This document shows positions 38,504-48,409 of a stretch of DNA of 64,000 nucleotides, piece by piece. Origin of the DNA: an uncultured SAR86 cluster bacterium. GTDB lineage: Bacteria; Pseudomonadota; Gammaproteobacteria; Magnimaribacterales; D2472. The stretch is from the NCBI GenBank assembly GCA_902596165.1, contig CACJSU010000006.1, positions 29,182 to 93,181 of the forward strand. Direction: 5' to 3'. The position numbers and the translations under genes are program-made. The first letter of the stretch is position 1; every line of letters starts with the position of its first letter. Under the pieces are notes generated by a model. That model had not been told where the DNA came from and searched no databases. It saw nothing but the letters and a program-made list of their open reading frames with translations.

Positions 38504-39464
38504 AATATCAAAAGCCAATATACTTAAGTATGCCCAAACTTTTGACGCGGATCTAACATCATTAGAGCCTCTTAAAATAGAAGCAAGTGGAAGAAAATAT
38601 TTTAGAGCATCCTCCAAGGAATGCTCTTATGTCATTTCACATGATGATAGAGAAGTAAACGGCCAGTTAGTTTTTATTAACAGAGCAAATGAATTAATAG
38701 ACAGTAATGTTAGAGTTCCCAAGATCTATCAGTATGAGAGAGATAACAATCTAACCATATTAGAAGATCTTGGAGATCATTCTTTAATTGATGAAAAAAA
38801 TTTCTATCAGCAAGAAAAACTAGTTCATTCATCTTTAGAGCTTCTTAATCAAATGCAACAATCTAAGCATGTTGATTTGCATTCTACTTTTTGGATGGGT
38901 TTAGAATCGCATTCAAAAAAATTTTCAAAAGTTTTTTGTAATGAGTTCCTGGGTCTTGATATGTTTGATGGGTACAAAGATGTTTATGTTGATATGAGAC
39001 CTCAAATAATGGATCAACAATGGACTAACTGTCATTTTGATTTTGAAAGAAGAAATATACACCTTTTAGAAAATGGCGAACTTGTATTAATAGATTTTCA
39101 AGATATGTGTTTTGGGCCAATAGGGATTGATTTAGCGGGGATTCTGATTGATCACTACGTTCCTTGCAAGGTTGATACAATAAAAAAATATTGCAGCATT
39201 TTTTCAAAACTCTCCGTATATGACATATCTACAGAAGATCTTATTAGTGCAACTTTGTGGGGAGGCTTGCAAAGGAATTTAAGGATCATGGGAACTCTAA
39301 CAGAACTTTATCTGAGATTAAATCGTTCGTTCAGAATGCATGATTTACCTCAAATAGTTATGAACACAGAAATAATATCTAGGGAATTAAACCAAGTAAG
39401 TTTGGCAAATTTTCTTAATGATAACGTCTCGCAAACTTTAGAAACCAAATTGGCAAATCTATGA
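38490..39464 (+). CDS. amgK: N-acetylmuramate/N-acetylglucosamine kinase AmgK (TTG start predicted)
   Basis: APH-fold kinase; RKYFRASSKECSYVIS, LTILEDLGDHSL, NCHFDFERRNIHLL, LVLIDFQDMCFGPIGIDLAGIL; directly followed by murU. Track start 38418 overlaps the upstream gene; start uncertain. Confidence 0.85.
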   Translation: MKIAEISKANILKYAQTFDADLTSLEPLKIEASGRKYFRASSKECSYVISHDDREVNGQLVFINRANELIDSNVRVPKIYQYERDNNLTILEDLGDHSLIDEKNFYQQEKLVHSSLELLNQMQQSKHVDLHSTFWMGLESHSKKFSKVFCNEFLGLDMFDGYKDVYVDMRPQIMDQQWTNCHFDFERRNIHLLENGELVLIDFQDMCFGPIGIDLAGILIDHYVPCKVDTIKKYCSIFSKLSVYDISTEDLISATLWGGLQRNLRIMGTLTELYLRLNRSFRMHDLPQIVMNTEIISRELNQVSLANFLNDNVSQTLETKLANL

Positions 39465-40132
39465 AAGCTATGATTCTAGCAGCGGGACTTGGCTCAAGAC
39501 TGCGGCCTATAACAAATAAGTTGCCCAAACCACTAATAGATGTAGGTGGGATTTCATTGATAGAAAGATTGATAAATCAGTTAATTGCTTTTGGAGTGAG
39601 CGAATTTGTAATTAATGTCTCTTATCTTGGAGATCAGATCAAGGAGGCTCTTAAGTCAACTGATGCAATATCTAAAATAATTTTTATAGATGAACCTTTT
39701 CCTTACGGAACTGGCGGGGCATTGGTTAATGCAAAGAATTTTTTAGGAAATGACCCCTTTATTCTATCAACAGCAGATATTGTTTTTGACTCATCTTTTA
39801 ATCAATTACCTTCAACTGTTGAGGCGGCTCATTTAGTTGCAGTGAAAAATCCTGAACATAATCAAAAGGGAGATTTTTCCATGAGGACAAACACCGTTTT
39901 TATTAATGATGGAATGAATGATTTTACTTATTCTGGAATATCAGTTCTAAACCCTAATATTTTAGAAGCCCACCTATCAAGAAAGTATCCATTTGATCTC
40001 TGGAATACCATCTTGAAACCCTTGATTGCAAAGTCTATGGTTAGTGCTAATTTTGATGATTCATTGTGGATTGATGTTGGTACTGAGGATAGATTAAAGC
40101 TTGCAAGGAAAGTTTTAAAAGACGAAAATTAA
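39461..40132 (+). CDS. murU: N-acetylmuramate alpha-1-phosphate uridylyltransferase MurU
   Basis: MKAMILAAGLGSRLRPITNKLPKPLIDVGG nucleotidyltransferase signature, paired with amgK. Confidence 0.88.
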   Translation: MKAMILAAGLGSRLRPITNKLPKPLIDVGGISLIERLINQLIAFGVSEFVINVSYLGDQIKEALKSTDAISKIIFIDEPFPYGTGGALVNAKNFLGNDPFILSTADIVFDSSFNQLPSTVEAAHLVAVKNPEHNQKGDFSMRTNTVFINDGMNDFTYSGISVLNPNILEAHLSRKYPFDLWNTILKPLIAKSMVSANFDDSLWIDVGTEDRLKLARKVLKDEN

Positions 40133-40136
40133 GATC

Positions 40137-40802
40137 ATGAACTCTAATTCCTTGATAGCCCCATCAATCTTATCAGCTAATTTTGCACGACTTGGAGAAG
40201 AGATAAATTCTGTAATGGAAGCTGGTGCAGATTGGATACATTTTGATGTAATGGATAATCATTATGTTCCAAATCTTACGGTTGGTCCCTTGGTGTGTAA
40301 GTCATTAAGAGACGATGGCATAAAAGATTTTATAGACGTTCATTTAATGATTACCCCTGTCAATGAATTGGCTAAGAGTTTTGCAGATGCTGGCGCAGAT
40401 CTCATTAGTTTTCACCCCGAGGCTGTTGATGATGTGTCTGAGACAATCAATATTATTAAGCAATGTGGATGTAAAGTTGGCATCGCAATCAATCCAGACA
40501 CATCTCTATCTGTGTTACAAGACATTATTGGCGAAATAGATCTTATCTTGTTAATGAGTGTTTATCCTGGATTTGGTGGTCAAGAATTTATTGAAGATAC
40601 GATTGAAAAGATTTCTGAGGCAAAAAAACTTATTGATCAACAAGATCATCAGATATTCTTAGAAGTTGATGGTGGCATCAATAACGAAACTATCTCAAGA
40701 GTATCAAAGGCAGGAGCAAATGTTTTTGTAGCAGGTTCTGCTATTTTTGGATCATCAGATTATGAGCAAACAATTCAAAGCTTTCGTCAAAAAATTACTT
40801 AG
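40137..40802 (+). CDS. rpe: Ribulose-phosphate 3-epimerase
   Basis: IAPSILSANFARLGEEI, HFDVMDNHYVPNLTVGP, DVHLMI, MSVYPGFGGQEFIE, EVDGGINNETI, VAGSAIFGS. Confidence 0.96.
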   Translation: MNSNSLIAPSILSANFARLGEEINSVMEAGADWIHFDVMDNHYVPNLTVGPLVCKSLRDDGIKDFIDVHLMITPVNELAKSFADAGADLISFHPEAVDDVSETINIIKQCGCKVGIAINPDTSLSVLQDIIGEIDLILLMSVYPGFGGQEFIEDTIEKISEAKKLIDQQDHQIFLEVDGGINNETISRVSKAGANVFVAGSAIFGSSDYEQTIQSFRQKIT

Positions 40803-41190
40803 CCTCTCATTAATTTTATTTTCTGCGATTTCTTTTGCTGCATTGGAGATGAGCTTTGAAGGCAAAAATGCAAAGTTAAATTTAATTATTTCTAATACTG
40901 ATGCTTCAAGGCGAAAAGGCTTAATGAATCAAGCTTTCTTGGAAAAAAATACTGGTATGCTCTTTATTTGGCCATCAAGCAAGAAACAATGCATGTGGAT
41001 GAAAAACACTTCGCTGCCACTTAGCGTTGCCTATCTCTCATCTGATGGAAGAATTTTAGAGATTTATGATATGGTCCCATTCTCGGAGGACTCAATCTGC
41101 TCCATGAGGAACGTTAGAATGGCAGTAGAAGTTAATCAGGGATGGTTTGCAAGAAATCAAATTACTGTTGGAGATAAAGCAAACCTTTAG
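40762..41190 (+). CDS. Exported DUF192 family protein
   Basis: Signal peptide from MSKQFKAFVKKLLSLSLILFSAISFA; RRKGLMNQAFLEKNTGMLFIWPSSKKQCMWMKNTSLPLSVAYL is DUF192-typical. Confidence 0.88.
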   Translation: MSKQFKAFVKKLLSLSLILFSAISFAALEMSFEGKNAKLNLIISNTDASRRKGLMNQAFLEKNTGMLFIWPSSKKQCMWMKNTSLPLSVAYLSSDGRILEIYDMVPFSEDSICSMRNVRMAVEVNQGWFARNQITVGDKANL

Positions 41191-41200
41191 TTAAAAACTC

Positions 41201-42667
41201 ATGATCACAAATATAGAATACGACAATTTTAAAGATTCTGATTACACAGTATTGCCTATGAGCAGAGAGATTGTGGCTCCTGGTGAAACGCCATTGTCTC
41301 TATATTCAAAAATAGCTGATCAACAAAATAATTTTTTGTTTGAATCAGTTGAAGGTGGAGACAGGTGGGCTCAATATTCAATTATTGGATTTGGCTGCAT
41401 TGACACGATTAAAATTTCTGGAAAAGTAATTGAAACAATGATTGATGGAATCAAGGATACCTATGAAGCTGAAAATCCCCTCCAAGAAATTGAAGCAATT
41501 ATCTCAAAACATCGCTCGCCCAACATTGAAAATTTACCAAGATTTTATGGAGGTTATATAGGATTTTTTGCTTATGAGAGCGCTCAATATGCTGAGAGTA
41601 AAATAGCGTTATTGCCTGGCAAAGATTCTAAGTTTGCTGAGCACATGCCAGATATTATGCTTGTAAAAGCAGAACAACTTATCATCTTTGATAATTTAAA
41701 TAACTCAACTCAAGTTATTTTTAATGCCAGTCTTCAAAACATGACTTATGAATTTGCTCAATCTAAATTAGATGATATTGAGAAAAAATTAACTACGCAT
41801 GCAGAGAGCGAAGCTAAAGAATTTAAACCAATTACAAATAGTTTTACATTTGAATCAAACTTTACCAAAGAGGAATATTGTGATGCAGTAAATGCTATTA
41901 AAAATTACATAGCAGAAGGTGATGTAATGCAAGTTGTATTAGCTCAGGATTTTTCCGCTAACTTTGATAAAGACCCATTTAATTTATATAAAGCAATACG
42001 CGAATTAAATCCTTCTCCCTACATGTATTTTTTAGATTTAGATGAATGCCAGATAGTTGGAGCATCTCCAGAAATTTTAGTAAGACTTGAAGATAATGAA
42101 ATTAACCTAAGACCATTGGCCGGAACAAGAAAAAGGGGGGAAACTCCCGAAGAAGACAAACTGAATGAAGATGATCTTCTCAATGACCCAAAAGAAATAG
42201 CCGAGCATCTTATGCTTATTGATCTTGGAAGAAATGATGTGGGGCGAGTTTCTGAAATTGGCTCAGTTCTAGTTACTGATAAAATGACCATTGAAAAATA
42301 TTCCCATGTCATGCATATCGTTTCGAATGTTGAGGGAAAGATTGCTTCTGGATTAAGCTATTTTGATGTGCTCAAAGCTTCCTTGCCAGCAGGAACATTA
42401 TCAGGTGCTCCTAAAATCAGAGCAATGGAAATAATTAATGAATTAGAACCAAGTTCAAGAGGTATATATGGTGGAGCAATAGGATATATAGGATGGAATG
42501 GGAATATGGATACAGCCATAGCAATAAGAACTGCTGTCATCAAAGATAAAAAAATTCATGTAGGAGCAGGAGCAGGAGTGGTTGCTGATTCTGTTCCCGA
42601 AAATGAATGGTTAGAGTGCAGGCAGAAATCTAAAGTATTTATGGATGCGATGGAAATGATCTCATGA
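41201..42667 (+). CDS. trpE: Anthranilate synthase component I
   Basis: YIAEGDVMQVVLAQDF, NPSPYMYFLDL, PLAGTRKRGETPEED, LIDLGRNDVGRVS, LPAGTLSGAPKIRAMEII. Confidence 0.95.
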   Translation: MITNIEYDNFKDSDYTVLPMSREIVAPGETPLSLYSKIADQQNNFLFESVEGGDRWAQYSIIGFGCIDTIKISGKVIETMIDGIKDTYEAENPLQEIEAIISKHRSPNIENLPRFYGGYIGFFAYESAQYAESKIALLPGKDSKFAEHMPDIMLVKAEQLIIFDNLNNSTQVIFNASLQNMTYEFAQSKLDDIEKKLTTHAESEAKEFKPITNSFTFESNFTKEEYCDAVNAIKNYIAEGDVMQVVLAQDFSANFDKDPFNLYKAIRELNPSPYMYFLDLDECQIVGASPEILVRLEDNEINLRPLAGTRKRGETPEEDKLNEDDLLNDPKEIAEHLMLIDLGRNDVGRVSEIGSVLVTDKMTIEKYSHVMHIVSNVEGKIASGLSYFDVLKASLPAGTLSGAPKIRAMEIINELEPSSRGIYGGAIGYIGWNGNMDTAIAIRTAVIKDKKIHVGAGAGVVADSVPENEWLECRQKSKVFMDAMEMIS

Positions 42668-43227
42668 TTTTAGTAATTGATAATTATGATTCTTTTACCT
42701 ACAACTTGGTTCATTACATTGGAGAGTGCGACCACGAAGTCTTGGTTAAAAGAAATGATGCACTAACAGTTTCTGAAATTCATTCTCTGAATCCTGAAAA
42801 AATTGTTATTTCTCCTGGGCCCTGTACTCCAAATGAGGCTGGAATTTCTGTGGAGATTGTTCAAGAATCTCAAGTACCATTATTAGGAGTTTGCCTGGGT
42901 CATCAGTCAATCGGCGCAGCATTCGGAGCTAAGATCATCAAGGCTCCTGAAGTTTTTCACGGCAAAAAATCTAACATTAATCATTCCAACTCAATATTAT
43001 TCAAAGATATCCCCGATCCATATTCAGTGGTGAGATATCACAGCCTAATCATCGATAGTCTTAGTTTGCCTAAAGATTTAAAGGTAATTTCCACAGTTGA
43101 CGACGATCCTTCAATCATCATGGGTGTTGAGCATGTCTCTAGACCTATATATGGTGTTCAATTTCACCCTGAATCCATTGATACCGATCATGGAATGCAA
43201 TTAATAAATAATTTTTTAAATATATGA
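42664..43227 (+). CDS. trpG: Anthranilate synthase component II (glutamine amidotransferase)
   Basis: ILVIDNYDSFTYNLVHYIGE, ISPGPCTPNEAGIS, LGVCLGHQSIG, VQFHPESIDT. Confidence 0.95.
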   Translation: MILVIDNYDSFTYNLVHYIGECDHEVLVKRNDALTVSEIHSLNPEKIVISPGPCTPNEAGISVEIVQESQVPLLGVCLGHQSIGAAFGAKIIKAPEVFHGKKSNINHSNSILFKDIPDPYSVVRYHSLIIDSLSLPKDLKVISTVDDDPSIIMGVEHVSRPIYGVQFHPESIDTDHGMQLINNFLNI

Positions 43228-44234
43228 TCCAAGATTTTATTAATCAGCTAGAAAAGAAAGAGGATCTTGATTTTCATTCTATGCAGTGTGCAATTGAATC
43301 AATTATGACTGGAGAAGTTGATGATCTTTCTATCGAAGCATTTTTGCTGGCCTTGAATGCAAAAGGCATCAAAGAAACTGAAATCACAGCTGCAGCTAGA
43401 GTTATGAAAGAGAAATCTCTCACATACCCATTGGGAGATGGAGATCATATAGACACCTGTGGCACTGGGGGCTCAGGCTTGCATACTTTTAATTGCTCTA
43501 CTGCCTCATCCTTTGTGGCTGCCGCTGGAGGAGCTGCTGTAACCAAGCATGGTAACAAGGCAGTATCTAGCAAATCTGGCAGTGCAGATTTGTTGTTAGC
43601 GGCTGGTGCTGACATAACTCATGATAGAGAAAAGCTTGAAATAATTTTTAAGAGAGTTGGTTTTGTTTTCTTGTTTGCACCTCTGCATCATCAATCTATG
43701 AAATATGTAATGCCAGCAAGGCAAAAAATAGGTAAAAAAACCTTATTTAATTTGCTTGGTCCTCATACAAATCCATGCGGTGCAAAGCGACAAATCCTAG
43801 GCGTTTATCAAAAAGATCTAGTGAGAACTTTTGCATCGGTTGCAAAGAATTTATCTATGGACCATGTTCTTATTGTTCATGGTTTTGATGGTTTAGATGA
43901 AATTACTATCACTGACTCTACATATATTGCTGAGCTTAAGGATAATACTATTTCTGAGTACGAAATTTCCCCAAAAGATTTTGGGTTATCTCTTGGAACA
44001 CTACCTGAGATCTCAGCTTCATCGCCTGATGACAGTTTGCAATTAATTAGAGAAGCTTTTTCAGGTGACAAATCAGCTGTTCAGGATATGATTGCTCTTA
44101 ATGCTGGCGCAGCTTTATATCTAGCAAAAAAAGTAGATTCAATTGCAAGCGGTGTTCAGCTTTCGTTTGAATTAATGAACAATGGCATGGCTGCAGATAA
44201 ATTAGCTTCATACGTTCGGGTTTCAAATAGCTAA
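43224..44234 (+). CDS. trpD: Anthranilate phosphoribosyltransferase
   Basis: DTCGTGGSGLHTFNCSTASSFVAAAGG, KHGNKAVSSKSGSADLL, LFNLLGPHTNPCGAKRQILGVY. Confidence 0.96.
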   Translation: MIQDFINQLEKKEDLDFHSMQCAIESIMTGEVDDLSIEAFLLALNAKGIKETEITAAARVMKEKSLTYPLGDGDHIDTCGTGGSGLHTFNCSTASSFVAAAGGAAVTKHGNKAVSSKSGSADLLLAAGADITHDREKLEIIFKRVGFVFLFAPLHHQSMKYVMPARQKIGKKTLFNLLGPHTNPCGAKRQILGVYQKDLVRTFASVAKNLSMDHVLIVHGFDGLDEITITDSTYIAELKDNTISEYEISPKDFGLSLGTLPEISASSPDDSLQLIREAFSGDKSAVQDMIALNAGAALYLAKKVDSIASGVQLSFELMNNGMAADKLASYVRVSNS

Positions 44235-44980
44235 TGAGCATTCTCCAATCAATAGTTACAAATACAAAAGCTAAACTTATTCATAAGAAGGAAGAATTAT
44301 CTTTGAAGCAAATAAAGAGCTCTTTAGAAGATCTCGATCTTCCTAGAGGAAGATTTAAAGATAATATCTCGAACAAAGATGAAGCCATTATTGCAGAAAT
44401 AAAAAAAGCCTCACCAAGTGCAGGAGTCATTGTAGAAGAATTTGATCCGGCGAAAAAAGCAATTGAATATGAGGCTTTTGGAGCATCTGCATTATCAATT
44501 TTGACCGAAGAAGATTTTTTTATGGGGAGTAATGATTATTTAAAAAATGTTAAAAAGATTACAGCCTTACCAATTTTAAGAAAAGATTTCATGATCGATG
44601 AATACCAAATTTATGAATCTAAATTGATTGGTGCAGATTGTATTTTATTGATTGCATCGATTCTTTCTGATCAACAAATCGAGGATTTTGTTAATATTGC
44701 TAAAAAGTTACAGCTCGATTATTTAATTGAGGTACACGATGAAAATGAACTTCGCAGAGTTGAGCATTTTCAAGATGCTTTAATAGGTATAAACAACAGA
44801 AATTTAAAAACATTTGAAGTGGATCTAGATAATTCAGTTCGCCTACGAAATGCATTCAAACAAAAAAATATCTTTATCGCAGAATCAGGTATTAAATCTA
44901 GGGAAGATATTGATTATTTAAAACTTCATAACATTAAAGTCTTTCTTATTGGAGAAAGCTTAATGAGGGGCTCTTTTTAA
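44234..44980 (+). CDS. trpC: Indole-3-glycerol phosphate synthase
   Basis: AEIKKASPSAGVIVEEFDP, ALSILTEEDFFMGSNDYL, PILRKDFMIDEYQIYES, GINNRNLKTFEVD, ESGIKSREDI. Confidence 0.95.
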   Translation: MSILQSIVTNTKAKLIHKKEELSLKQIKSSLEDLDLPRGRFKDNISNKDEAIIAEIKKASPSAGVIVEEFDPAKKAIEYEAFGASALSILTEEDFFMGSNDYLKNVKKITALPILRKDFMIDEYQIYESKLIGADCILLIASILSDQQIEDFVNIAKKLQLDYLIEVHDENELRRVEHFQDALIGINNRNLKTFEVDLDNSVRLRNAFKQKNIFIAESGIKSREDIDYLKLHNIKVFLIGESLMRGSF

Positions 44981-45603
44981 ATATAAGCGCTTGATGAAGT
45001 CATCACTTTTGCAGTGAAACTCATAAGTTTTTTTGTTGGCTGAGATAATGATTCACTTCCGTTTTCAACAGCTTCTTGAGCATGCTCATCTTCATCAGCT
45101 CGCATTGTTTTTAAAATTTCAATTGTCTGTGTATCATTCTTAGAAACTTTATCCAAATGTCTCTCAAGGTGTTTCACTACCTGTTTTTCTGTTTCTTCAA
45201 CAAACCCTAAACTAGTTTTTTCTCCAAAGCTTCCAAATATTGCACCAATAGCAAATGATCCTGCATACCAAACAGGGTTAAGAATTGATGGTTTTCCATT
45301 TAACTCCTCTAGACGTTTTTTACACCAAATTAAATGATCTGTTTCTTCTTCTCCAGCTTGGACGAGATGATTTTTGATCTCAGCATCTTTGCAAACCATT
45401 GCTTGGCCCCTATACAGTGCCTGAGCTGCTACTTCGCCAGCTAAATTTACTCGCATTAGTTGCGCTGATAGATTTTTTTCTTCTTTTGATAAGGAAGAGG
45501 GAGCTTCATTCGCTGGATACAATCTACCCGTACCACTCTTTTTGAATGACAATGTTTTCAAAGCAATGTCGCACTCGTTTATAAAATTTTCTAACAGATT
45601 CAT
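44977..45603 (-). CDS. coq7: Di-iron demethoxyubiquinone hydroxylase Coq7
   Basis: RVNLAGEVAAQALYRGQ, EEETDHLIWCKKRLEEL, VKHLERHLDKV, DEDEHAQEA: repeated ExxH di-iron ligands. Confidence 0.92.
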   Translation of the reverse strand: MNLLENFINECDIALKTLSFKKSGTGRLYPANEAPSSLSKEEKNLSAQLMRVNLAGEVAAQALYRGQAMVCKDAEIKNHLVQAGEEETDHLIWCKKRLEELNGKPSILNPVWYAGSFAIGAIFGSFGEKTSLGFVEETEKQVVKHLERHLDKVSKNDTQTIEILKTMRADEDEHAQEAVENGSESLSQPTKKLMSFTAKVMTSSSAYI

Positions 45604-46868
45604 TTCAATCCTTTATTGCCGATATCTTTTCGATAAAAAGCCCCATCGAATGATACAGATTCTACCAGATCATAAGCTTTTGATTGAGCTTCATGCAGAT
45701 TTTTACCTAAAGCAGTTGCACAAAACACTCTGCCTCCTGATGTCAAAACTTTATCATCTTGAAGTTTTGTTCCTGCATGGAATAGTTTCTTTCCCTCCAT
45801 ATTAGAGAATTCAAATGTTACTTCATTATTTTTTGGGTAGTCTTCTGGGTAGCCTTGACTCGCGATCACTACTCCACAGGCATGTTCATCAGTCCACTGA
45901 ATTTGATAATCGTTTAACTGATCATCAATTGCTGCAAGACAAAGCTCAACGAGGCTGGATTTTAATCTCAGCAGAATAGGTTGAGTTTCAGGATCTCCAA
46001 ATCTGCAATTAAATTCAAGAACTTTTAGCTCTCCATTATTGATCATGAGTCCAGCATATAAAAATCCAAGATAGGGTGAGTCTTCAGCAATTAATCCTTG
46101 CATGGTTGGTTTCATCACCTCATCAATGATTTTTTGGTGAAGTTTTTCATCAACTATCGGTGCAGGTGAATATGCACCCATGCCACCTGTATTTAATCCA
46201 ACATCACCATCACCCACGGCTTTATGATCCTGACTGGTTGCAAGAGGGATAATTTTATCTTTACTCACCACCGCAATGAAACTCGCCTCTTCTCCAATTA
46301 AAAAATCTTCAATAACCACACTTGTTCCAGCATCTCCAAATGCTTGATCTTTAAAAATACTGACTAAAGCTTCCAAGGCCTCATTTTCAGTTTGGCAAAT
46401 AATCACTCCTTTGCCTGCTGCTAACCCATCTGCCTTTACAACTGTTGGATATGAAATATTTTTTAAGTGATCATTTGCGCTATCAAAATTATCGAAGGCC
46501 GCATAAGTTGCTGTAGGAATACCATATTTAATAAAAAAGTCTTTTGAGAATGTCTTAGAGCCCTCTAACTGGGCAGCAGCACTAGAAGGCCCAAAAGTTT
46601 TAATATTAAACGTTTGCAAATAATCTACCAGCCCATCAACAAGAGGCTGTTCTGGTCCAACAATTACAAGAGCAATATTTTTTTCGATGCAAAAATCTTT
46701 AACTGCTGCAAAGTCATCAACATTCACAGAAGCATTAGATACTTTACTTTCTAGCGCAGTTCCTGCATTGCCTGGGCAAACAAAAACTTCTGATACAGAT
46801 GAATCTTGCGCACATTTCCAAGCTAGAGCATGCTCTCTACCACCTGATCCAATAACCAAAATGTGCAT
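45600..46868 (-). CDS. purD: Phosphoribosylamine-glycine ligase
   Basis: VIGSGGREHALAWK, GPEQPLVDGL, KADGLAAGKGV, NTGGMGAYSPAP, FNCRFGDPETQPIL. Confidence 0.96.
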   Translation of the reverse strand: MHILVIGSGGREHALAWKCAQDSSVSEVFVCPGNAGTALESKVSNASVNVDDFAAVKDFCIEKNIALVIVGPEQPLVDGLVDYLQTFNIKTFGPSSAAAQLEGSKTFSKDFFIKYGIPTATYAAFDNFDSANDHLKNISYPTVVKADGLAAGKGVIICQTENEALEALVSIFKDQAFGDAGTSVVIEDFLIGEEASFIAVVSKDKIIPLATSQDHKAVGDGDVGLNTGGMGAYSPAPIVDEKLHQKIIDEVMKPTMQGLIAEDSPYLGFLYAGLMINNGELKVLEFNCRFGDPETQPILLRLKSSLVELCLAAIDDQLNDYQIQWTDEHACGVVIASQGYPEDYPKNNEVTFEFSNMEGKKLFHAGTKLQDDKVLTSGGRVFCATALGKNLHEAQSKAYDLVESVSFDGAFYRKDIGNKGLK

Positions 46869-46870
46869 TT

Positions 46871-48409
46871 TTAATGTCTAAAGTGACGCGTTGCAGTAAA
46901 GACCATAGCAATATTATTTTCATCAGCAGCCGCAATCACTTCCTCATCTCTAATTGATCCACCAGGCTGAATGATTGTTGCTATTCCACTCGAAGCAGCT
47001 TTATCTATGCCGTCCCTAAATGGAAAAAATGCATCTGAGGCCATAGCCGCACCCTTGATCTCTAGACCTTCTTCTTTGGCTTTAAGATTGGCAATCTCTG
47101 CACTAATAACTCTACTCATTTGACCGGCACCAATGCCAATAGTCTGTTTATTTCTGACATAAACGATAGCATTTGATTTAACAAATTTAGCAACCTTCCA
47201 TGCAAACATTAGGTCATCGACCTCTTCAGCAGTCGGTTGTCTTTTAGTTACGCATTGAAGGCCTGTTTTGGGAACAATAAAAGTATCATCACTTTGAATT
47301 AATATTCCCCCAGATACCTTTTTAATGACGCCTGGATATGGGTTGTCTTGCTTTAAATCGACACATAAAACTCGTACATTTTTCTTTTTAGCCAGCTCTT
47401 CCAATGCAGCCTCTTCAAAACTGGTGGCAAGGACAACTTCAACAAATTGACGAGTATTAATTTCTTTTGCAGTTTTTTTATCCAGTTCTCTATTAAACGC
47501 AATAATGCCACCAAAGGCAGATGTTGGATCAGTCTTAAATGCCAAGTCGTAAGCGTCAAAGATAGAGCTTGCTTCAGCAACTCCACAGGGATTTGCATGT
47601 TTTACAATTACGCAAGCAGGCTCATCAAATGCTCTAACACATTCCCAGGCAGCATCGGCATCTACGATATTGTTGTATGAGAGTTCTTTGCCTTGAAGAA
47701 CGTCTGCATTAGCAATATTTTTATTCTTTAAATTAGAAAATGTTAATAAATCTGCAGTTTGATGAGGATTTTCTCCATACCTAAGTGATTCACTCTTACT
47801 GAAGTTATATTGATGTGAATCAGACGAGATATCTTTTAGATAGTTTGCAATCGCTAAGTTGTATTCAGCCATGAGTTGAAAAACTTTTTGTGAAAGCTCT
47901 TTTCTAAATTCGTAACTGATACCCCCTTGGTTTTTCCACTCATGAATTAATTGACCGTAGTCATTTGGATCAGAAATGACCACAACATCTTTGAAGTTTT
48001 TTGCTGCTGATCTAATCATTGTGGGGCCACCAATATCAATTTTCTCTATAGCCTCATCAAATTTGCAATCTGAGGCGACAGTTTCTTGAAATGGATACAG
48101 ATTCACAATAACCATGTCAATGACCTCATAGCCGCGCTCAGTTAAAACCTCTAAATCTGTTTCTCTTCTGGCCAAAATGCCAGCATGAATTTTTGGATGT
48201 AAGGTTTTAACTCGACCATTCATCATTTCTTCAAATCCTGTAAATTCTGAAACCTCTACAACTTTATCTGTAATTTTTTTGATAGCATTATAAGTCCCTC
48301 CGGTTGAAATAATTTTCACTTCTTGATCAAGCAAAAACTTTATCAATTCATCTAAATTAGATTTATCTGAGAGACTAACAAGAGCAGTTTTTGGGGCAAT
48401 TAGGCTCAT
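46871..48409 (-). CDS. purH: Bifunctional AICAR formyltransferase / IMP cyclohydrolase
   Basis: ALVSLSDKSNLDELI, STGGTYNAIK, GRVKTLHPKIHAGIL, LRYGENPHQTA, VKHANPCGVA, DAFFPFRDGID. Confidence 0.96.
   Translation of the reverse strand: MSLIAPKTALVSLSDKSNLDELIKFLLDQEVKIISTGGTYNAIKKITDKVVEVSEFTGFEEMMNGRVKTLHPKIHAGILARRETDLEVLTERGYEVIDMVIVNLYPFQETVASDCKFDEAIEKIDIGGPTMIRSAAKNFKDVVVISDPNDYGQLIHEWKNQGGISYEFRKELSQKVFQLMAEYNLAIANYLKDISSDSHQYNFSKSESLRYGENPHQTADLLTFSNLKNKNIANADVLQGKELSYNNIVDADAAWECVRAFDEPACVIVKHANPCGVAEASSIFDAYDLAFKTDPTSAFGGIIAFNRELDKKTAKEINTRQFVEVVLATSFEEAALEELAKKKNVRVLCVDLKQDNPYPGVIKKVSGGILIQSDDTFIVPKTGLQCVTKRQPTAEEVDDLMFAWKVAKFVKSNAIVYVRNKQTIGIGAGQMSRVISAEIANLKAKEEGLEIKGAAMASDAFFPFRDGIDKAASSGIATIIQPGGSIRDEEVIAAADENNIAMVFTATRHFRH

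Noticed and set aside
38131-38511. 126-aa minus-strand ORF opposite the SDR gene
   Set aside because: Antisense to a conserved SDR; no family match.
41191-41200. Possible trp attenuator or leader peptide before trpE
   Set aside because: Only 10 bp lies between the DUF192 gene and trpE; no leader peptide or hairpin array can fit.
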